Source: Clostridia bacterium (GTDB lineage Bacteria; Bacillota; Clostridia; Christensenellales; UBA1242). Taken from it: 53,213 bases of DNA. The notes beneath the pieces are model-generated. The model ran no database searches and was not told the origin of the DNA. It saw only the letters and a list, made by a program, of their open reading frames with translations. A program made the position numbers and the translations under genes. The DNA lies in assembly GCA_017464845.1 (NCBI GenBank), contig JAFTYD010000041.1, positions 1-53,213 on the forward strand, in the 5' to 3' direction. Shown piece by piece: positions 23,994 through 34,599 of the stretch. The first letter of the stretch is position 1; each line of letters starts with the position of its first letter.

Positions 23994-26003
23994 ATGGAGA
24001 ATAACAATAATTTTAAAAGAGAAAGAGTTAGACCAACATTTCCAAAAAAAGCAGTAGTTACAGGTGGAATGCCTTATGGAAATAAAGAATTACACTTTGC
24101 TCATTTTGGTGGATACATGGTTCATGCTGATGTGTTTGCAAGATTTTTAAGAGATAGACTAGGTAAAGATAATGTTGTATTTGTTTCTGGTACAGACTGC
24201 TATGGATCTCCTGCAATTGAAAGTTATAGAAAACTTAAAGATGAAGGAAAAATTAATGATGAAAATGTAGCAGAATTCGTTAAAAGAAATCACGAAATTC
24301 AAAAAGATACTTATGAAACTTTTGAAATAATGCACAACCTTTTTGGTGCATCAGGTATTGGTAGAGCTGGTGAAATTCATAATGAAACAAGTAAAGAATT
24401 TGTTGAAAAATTATATAATAATAAAACACTTTCAAAACTTGGTTCTTTTCAATTTTTTGATAAAAAATATAATTGTCTTTTAAACGGAAGACAAGTAATT
24501 GGAAAATGTCCAATTGAAAATTGTCAAAGTGAAAAAGGTTATGCTGATGAATGTGATTTGGGACATCAATATTCTCCTATTGAACTTATTGACCCTGTAT
24601 CAACATTAAGTCATGAAAAGCCTGAACTTGTTAAAATTGAAAATTGGTATTTTAATTTACAAAATTATTTAGATATTTTATCTCAATGGGTTGATAATAT
24701 TTCAAAAGATAAATCTACTCGTTCTTTTATGATAAAAGAAATAAAAGAATTTTTCAAGAAACCTGAAATTTATATCAAAAAAGACCAACTTGAAAAATTT
24801 GAAGAAGTTAAAAATAATATTCCAAATTTCCATGTTAAAGAAGAAAATTCAAATGCTTCGAGCTTAACAATTTTCTTTGACAAACTTGAAGATAGAGAAA
24901 AAGCTTGTGAAGTTTTAACTCAAAATCAAATTAGATACAGAACTGGAAAAACTTTAGTTCCATTTAGATTATCTGGTGATATTGAATGGGGAGTTCCTTT
25001 CCCAACTTTAGAAAGGCTTGAAAATCAAACTTTCTATGTATGGCCAGAAAGTTTATGGGCTCCAATTTCCTTCACAAAAACATATCTTGAAAGTATTGGA
25101 AAAGATGAAAATGAATGGAAAAAATATTGGGCTAGTAAAGATGCTGAAATTTATCAATTTATTGGTGAAGATAACTTGTATTTCTATGGTCCTGCTCAAC
25201 AAGCTATTTGGCTTGCAACTCAAGGAGAGAATCCTACTTTAGATCCAAGTGAAGGTCAACTTAGAAATACTCATATTATTCCAAGTAAACATGTTTTATA
25301 CCTTAATGTTAAAGCAAGTTCTTCTGGAGCTTTTAAACCACCTATGGCAAGAGAATTATTAAATTACTATACTCCTGAACAACTTAGAATGCATTTCCTT
25401 GGAATGAATCTTGGAAACAACAATGTTTCTTTTATGCCAAAACCATTAAATCCAAATGCAAAACCAGAAGAAGCAGATCCTGTCCTTAAAGAAGGAAATC
25501 TTCTCACAAATGTTTTCAATAGAGTTTTAAGATCAGTTTTCTATACTGCACAAAACGAACTTGATGGAATCGTTCCTGTTAGAGAAATCTCTGAAAAAAT
25601 TAAGGAAGAATGTAAAAACACAATCTTAAATTATGAACAATTTATGGCTGACAAAAAATTCCATCAAGTAATAAACAATGTTGACGTTTTTGTTAGAAAT
25701 ATAAATAAATACTTTGTTAAAGAAATCAGAGAAGCTGATACAAAAGAAAAAATTGCAACTTTAATTGCAAATACTCTTGAATATATCAAAACAGCAACTT
25801 ATCTCTTACACCCTATCGCTCCAAAAGGAACAGAAAATGTTGCAAAATATATTGGTTTCAATGACAAAATGTTTAACTGGGATTATATTTTTGAAGACTT
25901 GTACTTCTTCTTTGATGTTAAAGAAAATCATAAACTTATGCAATTAAAAGAAAAAGAAGACTTCTTTAAAAAGCACCCTAGCCAATTAATTGAAGAAGAA
26001 TAA
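23994..26003 (+). CDS. Divergent MetRS-like class I tRNA ligase
   Basis: A 669-residue protein with overall methionyl-tRNA synthetase layout: Rossmann domain (MPYGNKELHFAHFGGYMVHADV), zinc-knuckle-like CPIENC...CDLGH (about 173-190), a second half-fold (FIGEDNLYFYGPA) and a helical anticodon domain. The signature motifs are altered: HIGH is HFAH (34-37), KMSKS reads KASSSG (about 439). An extra segment of roughly 80 residues follows the zinc region. A canonical metG (HLGH, KFSKS) lies at 38.3 kb, so this is a second copy, either a specialised or inhibitor-tolerant enzyme or a paralogue with another job. ATG 23994 is chosen: GGAGG lies 8 bases before it. Confidence 0.82.
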   Translation: MENNNNFKRERVRPTFPKKAVVTGGMPYGNKELHFAHFGGYMVHADVFARFLRDRLGKDNVVFVSGTDCYGSPAIESYRKLKDEGKINDENVAEFVKRNHEIQKDTYETFEIMHNLFGASGIGRAGEIHNETSKEFVEKLYNNKTLSKLGSFQFFDKKYNCLLNGRQVIGKCPIENCQSEKGYADECDLGHQYSPIELIDPVSTLSHEKPELVKIENWYFNLQNYLDILSQWVDNISKDKSTRSFMIKEIKEFFKKPEIYIKKDQLEKFEEVKNNIPNFHVKEENSNASSLTIFFDKLEDREKACEVLTQNQIRYRTGKTLVPFRLSGDIEWGVPFPTLERLENQTFYVWPESLWAPISFTKTYLESIGKDENEWKKYWASKDAEIYQFIGEDNLYFYGPAQQAIWLATQGENPTLDPSEGQLRNTHIIPSKHVLYLNVKASSSGAFKPPMARELLNYYTPEQLRMHFLGMNLGNNNVSFMPKPLNPNAKPEEADPVLKEGNLLTNVFNRVLRSVFYTAQNELDGIVPVREISEKIKEECKNTILNYEQFMADKKFHQVINNVDVFVRNINKYFVKEIREADTKEKIATLIANTLEYIKTATYLLHPIAPKGTENVAKYIGFNDKMFNWDYIFEDLYFFFDVKENHKLMQLKEKEDFFKKHPSQLIEEE

Positions 26004-26033
26004 AGGAATATCTAATAAGATATTTCTTTTTTT
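26002..26033 (+). terminator. Terminator of the MetRS-like gene
   Basis: GGAATATCT and AGATATTTC form a stem starting at the stop codon, followed by a T7 tract. Confidence 0.75.
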
Positions 26034-26044
26034 CTTTATTTGTT

Positions 26045-26072
26045 TTGCTTTTTTTATATTTTTGATTATAAT
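26045..26072 (+). promoter_or_regulatory. Promoter of the membrane protein gene
   Basis: TTGCTT, a 16-base spacer and TATAAT lie 22 bases before the ATG. Confidence 0.5.
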
Positions 26073-26094
26073 ATATGTATATGTGAGGTAAACT

Positions 26095-26883
26095 ATGGAT
26101 ATAAAATTGATTACTTATATAATGTTAATAGTTATTGCACTGTCAACAAGTATTTGTTCTTGTTTATCTTTTTCAAGCAAAAATGAATATTCCTCATATC
26201 TTTTTAGAGGACTTTCGTTTGTAGCAATTATGGCTCTTGGTCTTTTTTCTGCAAACTTTAATGATAACATTTCTGCAACCGTTATTTATATCTTGCTTGG
26301 AACTGCAATTTATAGTCTTAAAATTCATGATTACAAAAAACTTATAAGTACCGAACCACCTAAACCTAAAAAGGAAAAGGAAGAAAAAGAAGAAAAATCT
26401 GAAATTGAAAATGAAGAAGAAAATGAAAAATCTAAAAAGAAAGAGAAAGCAAAAGTTACTAAAGTCTTTAAACCAAACGCAACCTCTCTCACTTCAGGAA
26501 TTTCTTCATTCATTGCAACTGTTGCATTCTTTGGTGCAGAATTATTCCTTGTAAATTTCAATTTCTTGGTTCTTCCAATTGCATTATTCCTTGGACTTGC
26601 TTGTAGTTTACCATTCTTGTTTAATACAGACAAATATTCAAAAATTGATTTACTTGTAATATTCTTAGTTTTCTTTGGTGCAGCATTGATGCTTGCAGAA
26701 AGTATTTTAATATTGACTAGTGGATTAAATATAATAAACTTGTTGTTTGCTTTTTCTGCTGTGTTTATTATTGCTTCTGTATTCCTTTCTCTCTTCGAAC
26801 ATAAACCTGTAGTTAAATGTGTAAACATTGCTCTTCAATATGTTGCTCTTATTATTTTAAATGCTTGCATTTTCTTAATTTAA
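26095..26883 (+). CDS. Polytopic membrane protein, unknown
   Basis: A 262-residue protein with about three N-terminal hydrophobic segments (5-80), a highly charged cytoplasmic loop of about 45 residues rich in Lys and Glu (86-125), and about five C-terminal segments (140-262). The eight-segment layout is loosely like YhhN/lysoplasmalogenase-type proteins, but I see no diagnostic motif. Ribosome binding site GAGGT. It is a single gene, followed after 63 bases by the initiator tRNA, which has its own promoter. Confidence 0.7.
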   Translation: MDIKLITYIMLIVIALSTSICSCLSFSSKNEYSSYLFRGLSFVAIMALGLFSANFNDNISATVIYILLGTAIYSLKIHDYKKLISTEPPKPKKEKEEKEEKSEIENEEENEKSKKKEKAKVTKVFKPNATSLTSGISSFIATVAFFGAELFLVNFNFLVLPIALFLGLACSLPFLFNTDKYSKIDLLVIFLVFFGAALMLAESILILTSGLNIINLLFAFSAVFIIASVFLSLFEHKPVVKCVNIALQYVALIILNACIFLI

Positions 26884-26901
26884 AAATTTTTAAAAAAGTA
26901 C

Positions 26902-26930
26902 TTGACAAACATAATATTAAAGCATATAAT
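26902..26930 (+). promoter_or_regulatory. Consensus promoter of initiator tRNA
   Basis: TTGACA, 17-base spacer, TATAAT: a perfect match to the consensus, 16 bases before the tRNA 5' end. Confidence 0.9.
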
Positions 26931-26946
26931 TAATATGCTTTTATAT

Positions 26947-27022
26947 CGCGGGATGGAGAAGTTGGCAACTCGTTGGGCTCATAACCCAAAGATCGTAGGT
27001 TCAAATCCTACTCCCGCAACCA
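26947..27022 (+). tRNA. tRNA-fMet(CAT), initiator
   Basis: A 76-base cloverleaf with encoded CCA. Acceptor arms CGCGGGA/TCCCGCA leave the C1-A72 mismatch that marks initiators, and the anticodon stem has the three G-C pairs (GGGCTCATAACCC) needed for P-site binding. The anticodon is CAT. T arm GTAGGTTCAAATCCTAC pairs fully. Confidence 0.95.
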
Positions 27023-27026
27023 GTTA

Positions 27027-27057
27027 AACCATAGTTGAAAAAACTATGGTTTTTTTA
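27027..27057 (+). terminator. Terminator of the tRNA
   Basis: ACCATAGTT and AACTATGGT pair around a short A-rich loop and a T7 tract follows. Confidence 0.88.
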
Positions 27058-27104
27058 TTGTGCTTTTAGGAATATTTATTATAAAATATATTAACGGAGT
27101 GATT

Positions 27105-27611
27105 ATGATTTATTTAATAACAGGTGCATCTCATACTGGCAAAACTGCCTTTGCTCAAAAATTACTAGAAAAATATAATTTTCCATATTTATCTATTGAC
27201 CATTTAAAAATGGGTTTAATTAGAAGTGGAAATTCTGATTTAACTCCCTTAAGCAAGGATAACGACTTAACATCATATTTATGGCCCATTGTTCGTGAGA
27301 TTATAAAAACAGCAATTGAAAATAATCAAAACCTAATTATTGAAGGTTGTTATATCCCTGCAAACTGGAAAAAAGATTTTGATGAAACTTATTTAAATAA
27401 TATAAAATATTATTGTCTTATAATGACCGAAGATTATATAAGAAAAAATTTTGAAGATATAAAAAATTATGCCAACATTATTGAAAATAGGATTTCAGAT
27501 AGTTTAGACATAGAAGAAATCATAAAAGACAACTCTCAAAGAATGGAACTTGCAAAACAATATAATTTAAACTATATTTTAATTGATGATAAATATAATA
27601 TTGAAATATAA
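27105..27611 (+). CDS. P-loop small-molecule kinase-like protein
   Basis: A 168-residue protein starting MIYLITGASHTGKTAFAQ, a Walker A loop (GASHTGKT). A later IIEGCYIP strand resembles the Walker B/lid area of adenylate- or gluconate-kinase folds, and ENRISDS is a possible lid helix. The substrate is unknown. I use ATG 27105, which has GGAGTG before it, rather than in-frame upstream codons. It shares the general type (short P-loop kinase, stand-alone) with the gene at 52.0 kb but not obvious sequence. No clear hairpin directly follows. Confidence 0.75.
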   Translation: MIYLITGASHTGKTAFAQKLLEKYNFPYLSIDHLKMGLIRSGNSDLTPLSKDNDLTSYLWPIVREIIKTAIENNQNLIIEGCYIPANWKKDFDETYLNNIKYYCLIMTEDYIRKNFEDIKNYANIIENRISDSLDIEEIIKDNSQRMELAKQYNLNYILIDDKYNIEI

Positions 27612-27970
27612 TTTTTATTAACATATCTCTATTGGTTTCACCTTCTTATTAATAAAAAGAAAATATAAACTTCTTTTTATTTTTTTTTACTCATTTAAAC
27701 TTAATAAGTTGCTATAAAACTAAAACAACCTAATAAAACACTTAAAAATATAGCAATTTGACGAGAAAAGATTGATTTTGATTAATTATCAAGATTTAGT
27801 AACAATTGGCAAAATTTCAATAATTACTCACAAAAGCAAACATATCAAAACAATTTTGGAAATTATTACAAAATAAAACACTTAACTATCACTTCTATAT
27901 TTTAATTACTTTTACACCTTTCAACGATTTAAATTTAAATAATAAAATTGAAATTTGAACAATTTTTATA

Positions 27971-27998
27971 AAAAACATCAACTATATGATGTTTTTTT
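27971..27998 (+). terminator. Orphan terminator-like hairpin
   Basis: ACATCA/TGATGT stem with flanking A and T tracts (AAAAACATCA...TGATGTTTTTTT), 360 bases after the nearest upstream gene. Confidence 0.6.
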
Positions 27999-28134
27999 AT
28001 TTTTTTAACCAAATAAGACAAATTAAGCATTTTTATATGTTATACCCCTGTTTTTCCAATAGTCTTTAATTTATATAAATAAATTAAAAATTAGAAAAAA
28101 TTTATTTAAAAGTCTTTTCTTTTCTATATATATA

Positions 28135-28143
28135 TGATATAAT
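28135..28143 (+). promoter_or_regulatory. Extended -10 promoter of gyrB
   Basis: TGATATAAT, an extended -10 element, lies 29 bases before the gyrB ATG; no good -35 is visible. AAGGGGAA is the ribosome binding site. Confidence 0.5.
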
Positions 28144-28163
28144 AATATATATATTATATATAA

Positions 28164-30125
<1,962 letters not shown>

Positions 30126-30140
30126 GACGAGGAGAAAATT

Positions 30141-30638
30141 ATGATAAAATTAAAACTTTCTCACGAACCTTTTGATAGATCTAGACATGATCAAAATAGT
30201 TTAATTTTTTATAAAGCTGACTATTCTGATCTTGAAAAAGAAGAATTAACAATCTATGATTCTTATAAAGAATACAGAAAGATTTATGATAGTGAAAGAT
30301 TATCAAAAAAACATTCTCCCGTTATACTTGAAGATCCTATGCTAATTAATAGAAAGTTTTTATATAAACCATGTTTAGCTTACATTGATAGTGAGAACAA
30401 TATTCAAACAAAAAGTGATTGTTTCTTTATGTCAGAAAGAGATGCAAAAAACTATTTAAAACTTAATTCTTCAAGTATTATGAAACCTTACAATTATGTT
30501 AAAAAAGTAAAGATAAAAATCTTTGACAAAAAAGAAGATTACGACTCTGAACTTAAAAAGAAAAAACAATATGCTTCAAAATTTTCAAAAGAACAAAAAC
30601 AACTACTTGGCATTAACGATAACGGAATAAAACTTTAA
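30141..30638 (+). CDS. Unknown protein between gyrB and gyrA (1)
   Basis: A 165-residue soluble, Lys/Tyr-rich protein with a good GAGGAG site 15 bases after gyrB. It contains a motif of beta strand plus aromatic-acidic helix start twice: LTIYDSYKEYRKIY (about 36-49) and IKIFDKKEDYDSEL (about 128-141). The next gene has the same motif twice, so the two are probably related, built from a shared small unit. I recognise no family. Cotranscription with gyrB is likely. Confidence 0.7.
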   Translation: MIKLKLSHEPFDRSRHDQNSLIFYKADYSDLEKEELTIYDSYKEYRKIYDSERLSKKHSPVILEDPMLINRKFLYKPCLAYIDSENNIQTKSDCFFMSERDAKNYLKLNSSSIMKPYNYVKKVKIKIFDKKEDYDSELKKKKQYASKFSKEQKQLLGINDNGIKL

Positions 30639-30651
30639 AAGGAGAAAAGAT

Positions 30652-31236
30652 ATGTACAAGCTTAAACTTTTCAAGGCAGAAGCAAGAATTGAAAACATAA
30701 ACAGTACTGGCTATATCTTTTATCCTTTAGGTTATTTCTCTAAAGAAGAAGATGCAAAACAAGTAGCTGAAGAAGGTTCTGCAAAAAATAAAAAAAATGA
30801 AGCTAAAGTTACTACAGGTTTTTTGAAAGTTTTTTATAATTACGAAGATTATCTTTCATATCAAAATTATGCAAAAACAAAACAATTATATGATGCCTTA
30901 ACTAATGAAGAAAAAGATTTGTTTTCTCTTGATGACAAAGATCTTGAAAACATAAAACCTAGAATGGTTACAAACCATAAATTCCTTAAAGGCAAGAAAG
31001 TATATCGCCCTGTATGGAAAGAGTTTAATCCATTAAGTAAATGTTATGAAGAAAAAACTCAAGCTTCATATTTCGTGTATCCTGGAACTGCAAGAAAAGT
31101 TGCCTATGAAAAAGCAAAAGAAACAAATGGCAGATTCGTTGGTTGCGAAGAATTTGATGTTAAAGTTTTTGATAGTGTAAGAGAATATAACAAACACAAA
31201 AAACAAGAATCAAATAAAATTAGAGGTCTTCAATAA
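30652..31236 (+). CDS. Unknown protein between gyrB and gyrA (2)
   Basis: A 194-residue soluble protein, 13 bases after the previous one, with an AAGGAG site. It repeats the neighbour's motif: LKVFYNYEDYLSYQ (about 58-71), followed by an acidic helix resembling the C-terminus of protein 1, and VKVFDSVREYNKHK (about 171-184). A middle segment reads VYRPVWKEFNPLSKCYEEKT. No signal peptide or catalytic motif is evident. It could be a small-molecule- or nucleic-acid-binding beta-alpha module; this is a guess. Confidence 0.7.
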   Translation: MYKLKLFKAEARIENINSTGYIFYPLGYFSKEEDAKQVAEEGSAKNKKNEAKVTTGFLKVFYNYEDYLSYQNYAKTKQLYDALTNEEKDLFSLDDKDLENIKPRMVTNHKFLKGKKVYRPVWKEFNPLSKCYEEKTQASYFVYPGTARKVAYEKAKETNGRFVGCEEFDVKVFDSVREYNKHKKQESNKIRGLQ

Positions 31237-31241
31237 CCTTA

Positions 31242-31955
31242 ATGAAAAAAGCTTTAATTACAAAAAAATTAAATTACTTAAATGGTGAAAAAACTCAAAT
31301 AAAAAATGCTGTAACAACTTTTAATAAATTAACTAGTGATTTAGCTAATTTAGAAAATAAAAATGAAAATGAAATTCAAAAAGATATAGCAAAAGCTCTC
31401 TTTCAATTGGAATGTCTTAAAGATATTTTTAACCCTGAAAAAGTAAATGAGTTATATAAAAATGAATTGAAAAAAAATAACAAAATAATTTCACAAAAAA
31501 CTATAAAAATTAATAAAAAATTTAAAAAAATTGAAGGAAAAAATATTGATTTAATTTGCACCAATATTTACAACGCATCAGAAAATGATAAATATGTGAG
31601 CACCTATTATTTTGATATAGTCCTTCATGGAACTGATATTGTTGTTGGAAAAACTGACGCAAGACTTGGTTTCAATGAAAATCTTTTTTATGGTGGAAAT
31701 ACTGGTTATTCAATTGATCCAAAGTATCGTGGAAATGGATATGCTGGCGAAGCTGTGAAATTATTAAAAAATCCTTTCAAAGAAAATGGATTTAACAAAA
31801 TTATTATCACAAACAATCCTGACAATTTTGCTAGTATAAGAGTTTGTGAAAAACTTGGTGCAAGACTTATTTGCACCCTACCTATCCCAGAGTATAATGA
31901 TCAATACTTAAGAGGTGATAGATACAAAAATATATGGGAATATGTTTTTGAATAA
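31242..31955 (+). CDS. GNAT-family N-acetyltransferase with helical N-terminus
   Basis: A 237-residue protein. Residues 1-90 are Lys/Asn/Glu-rich and helical, probably coiled coil. Residues 100-237 form a GNAT domain: IVVGKTDARLG (strand 4), YSIDPKYRGNGYAGEAVKLL (acetyl-CoA loop), KIIITNNPDNFASIRVCEKLGARLI. It has similarity in plan to the RimJ/RimL group, which acetylates proteins or small molecules. It starts 5 bases after the preceding gene and is part of the gyrB-gyrA cluster. The acceptor substrate is unknown. Confidence 0.82.
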   Translation: MKKALITKKLNYLNGEKTQIKNAVTTFNKLTSDLANLENKNENEIQKDIAKALFQLECLKDIFNPEKVNELYKNELKKNNKIISQKTIKINKKFKKIEGKNIDLICTNIYNASENDKYVSTYYFDIVLHGTDIVVGKTDARLGFNENLFYGGNTGYSIDPKYRGNGYAGEAVKLLKNPFKENGFNKIIITNNPDNFASIRVCEKLGARLICTLPIPEYNDQYLRGDRYKNIWEYVFE

Positions 31956-31989
31956 TAAATCATTTTAACAATAAAAAAAGGAAGAAAAA

Positions 31990-34578
31990 ATGAAAAAAGA
32001 CGATAATAAAAATTTAAAAGATTTATTTGTCAATGAAAAAATTGAAAAGGTTGAAGTTGTTGGTGAATTGAAAAAATCTTTCATTTCTTATGCAATGGCT
32101 GTTAACGTTTCAAGAGCTATCCCTGATGTTAGAGATGGTCTCAAACCTGTTCACAGAAGAATACTTTTTAGTATGGGTGAACTTAACAATTTCTGCGACA
32201 AACCACATAAAAAATCTGCAAGAATTGTCGGTGAAGTAATGGGTAAATATCACCCTCATGGTGACTCATCTGTTTACGATGCACTTGTTAGACTTGCACA
32301 AGATTTCACAATAAGATATCCTCTTGTTGATGGTCACGGAAACTTCGGCTCTGTCGATGGTGATCCACCAGCTGCACAAAGATATACAGAAGCAAGACTT
32401 TCAAAAATTGCAGGATTGATGCTTGAAGATATAGACAACGAAACTGTTGACTTTTATCCTAACTTCGATGACACTTTAATGCAACCTAGAGTTTTGCCAG
32501 CAAAATTCCCTAACCTTCTTGTTAATGGTGCTGATGGTATTGCTGTTGGTATGGCAACAAACATTCCTCCTCACAACTTAAAAGAAGTTATTTCAGGTGT
32601 TCAAGCTTTAATTGATAATCCTGATATTGATATTGATGAACTTATAAAATATATCCCTGCCCCTGACTTCCCAACTGGTGGAATTATTATGGGTAGAACA
32701 GCAGTTAAACATGCTTATAAAACTGGTCGTGGTGGTATCTTAGTTAGAGGTCGTGCTGAAATTGAAGATACTCCAAACGGAAGACAAAGAATTATTATTA
32801 CTGAACTTCCTTATCAAGTAAATAAAGCTAGATTTATTATTCAAATGGCTGATATGGTTAAAAACAAAAAACTTGAAGGCATCAGCGATATTAAAGAAGA
32901 AAGTGATAGAGATGGTATGCGTATTGTTGTTGATATCAAAAAAGATGCAAACGCTCAAGTTGTTTTGAACACTTTATATAAACAAACTATGCTCCAACAA
33001 GGTACAGGTATGATCCTTTTAGCTCTTGTTAATGGAGAACCAAAAATCTTAAACTTAAAAGAAATCTTATATTACTACCTTGAACATCAAAAAGAAGTTT
33101 TAACAAGAAAAACACAATTTGATCTTAGAAAAGCAGAAGAAAGAGAACATATTGTTAAAGGTCTTGTTATTGCTCTTGCAAATATTGAAGAAGTTATTAG
33201 AATTATTAAACAATCAAAAGATAGACAAGATGCTCTTTTACAATTAACTTCAAACTTTGAACTTGATGATATTCAAGCAAATGCAATTCTTGATATGAAG
33301 CTTGCTAAACTTACTAGTTTGGAAGTTGATAAGTTAAAAGAAGAACTTGCTGAACTTGAAGCTAGAATTGCTGACTTAAAAGATATTTTAGCTAGACCTG
33401 AAAGAGTATTACAAATTATCAGAGATAACTTAGAAGAAATCAAGAATGCTTATGGCGATGATAGAAAAACAGAAATCAGCCTTGAACTTGGTGGAATCGA
33501 TATCGAAGACTTAATCGAAAGAGAAGATGTTGTTATCTCAATGACTCATCAAGGTTATATCAAGAGAATGTCTGTTGATGAATATAGATCACAAAGAAGA
33601 GGTGGTGTTGGTGTTACTGCCCACAAAACAAAAGAAGAAGACTTTGTTGAAAATATGTTTGTCGCTAATACTCATGATACATTATTGTTCTTTACAACAT
33701 TCGGTAAAGTTTATAGCTTAAAAGCTTATGAAATACCAGAAGCTCAAAGACAAGCAAAAGGTAGAGCTATGGTTAACTTGTTACAATTATCAAACGGAGA
33801 AAAAGTTTCTACTGTTATTAAACAAGAAGAATCTTTTGAAGGTAATCTTATTATGGCAACAAGAAAAGGTCTTATCAAAAAGACTTCTCTTGCTGAATAT
33901 GAAAATATCAGAAAAGTTGGTAAAATTGCTATTAAACTTACAGAAAATGATGAACTTATTAGTGTTTCAACAACTACTGGAAATGATGATATCCTTGTTT
34001 GCTCAAGAAATGGTAAATCAATTAGATTCAGTGAAACAGATGTAAGAGCAGTTGGTAGAGATTCTCAAGGTGTTAAGAGTATGAAACTCTCTGAAGATGA
34101 CTACCTTGTTGATATGGCTGTTATTGTTCCAAATTCTCAAATTATAACAATTTCTGAAAATGGTTATGGTAAGAGATGTTCTGTTGATGAATATAGACTT
34201 CAACAAAGAGGTGGTTCTGGTGTTAAAGCTGGAATATTCAACGAAAAAACAGGAAAACTTATTGGACTTAAACAAGTATCTGAAAACCAAGACGTTCTTT
34301 TAATTGCAGACAATGGCGTTATTATCAGAATCCCTCTTGAATCAGTTAATAAACTCTCAAGAGTATCTCAAGGTGTAAGACTTATGAAACTTAGAGATAA
34401 TTCAAAAATTACTGGTATGGCTTTAACTGAAAAAGAAGATGAAACTGAAGAAAACCAAGTTGAAGAAAATCAAACAGAAGAAACATCTGTTGAAAATGAA
34501 ACTCCTGTAACAGAAAATACTACTGAAGAAGTAGTAACTGAAGTTTCTGATGAAAACAATACTTCTGATGAAGAATAA
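31990..34578 (+). CDS. gyrA: DNA gyrase subunit A
   Basis: The DNA-breaking subunit of gyrase, 862 residues. Visible: RDGLKPVHRRILFSM, the quinolone-region GKYHPHGDSSVYDALVRLAQ, the catalytic Tyr in AAQRYTEARLSKIA and a C-terminal beta-pinwheel with the GyrA box QRRGGVGV, which gives negative supercoiling. A second, box-like QQRGGSGV occurs in another blade. The last ~50 residues are a Glu/Thr-rich acidic tail, as in several GyrA proteins where it tunes supercoiling. Ribosome binding site AAGGAAG. Confidence 0.98.
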   Translation: MKKDDNKNLKDLFVNEKIEKVEVVGELKKSFISYAMAVNVSRAIPDVRDGLKPVHRRILFSMGELNNFCDKPHKKSARIVGEVMGKYHPHGDSSVYDALVRLAQDFTIRYPLVDGHGNFGSVDGDPPAAQRYTEARLSKIAGLMLEDIDNETVDFYPNFDDTLMQPRVLPAKFPNLLVNGADGIAVGMATNIPPHNLKEVISGVQALIDNPDIDIDELIKYIPAPDFPTGGIIMGRTAVKHAYKTGRGGILVRGRAEIEDTPNGRQRIIITELPYQVNKARFIIQMADMVKNKKLEGISDIKEESDRDGMRIVVDIKKDANAQVVLNTLYKQTMLQQGTGMILLALVNGEPKILNLKEILYYYLEHQKEVLTRKTQFDLRKAEEREHIVKGLVIALANIEEVIRIIKQSKDRQDALLQLTSNFELDDIQANAILDMKLAKLTSLEVDKLKEELAELEARIADLKDILARPERVLQIIRDNLEEIKNAYGDDRKTEISLELGGIDIEDLIEREDVVISMTHQGYIKRMSVDEYRSQRRGGVGVTAHKTKEEDFVENMFVANTHDTLLFFTTFGKVYSLKAYEIPEAQRQAKGRAMVNLLQLSNGEKVSTVIKQEESFEGNLIMATRKGLIKKTSLAEYENIRKVGKIAIKLTENDELISVSTTTGNDDILVCSRNGKSIRFSETDVRAVGRDSQGVKSMKLSEDDYLVDMAVIVPNSQIITISENGYGKRCSVDEYRLQQRGGSGVKAGIFNEKTGKLIGLKQVSENQDVLLIADNGVIIRIPLESVNKLSRVSQGVRLMKLRDNSKITGMALTEKEDETEENQVEENQTEETSVENETPVTENTTEEVVTEVSDENNTSDEE

Positions 34579-34599
34579 AATGAAGAATAAAAGGTAACT

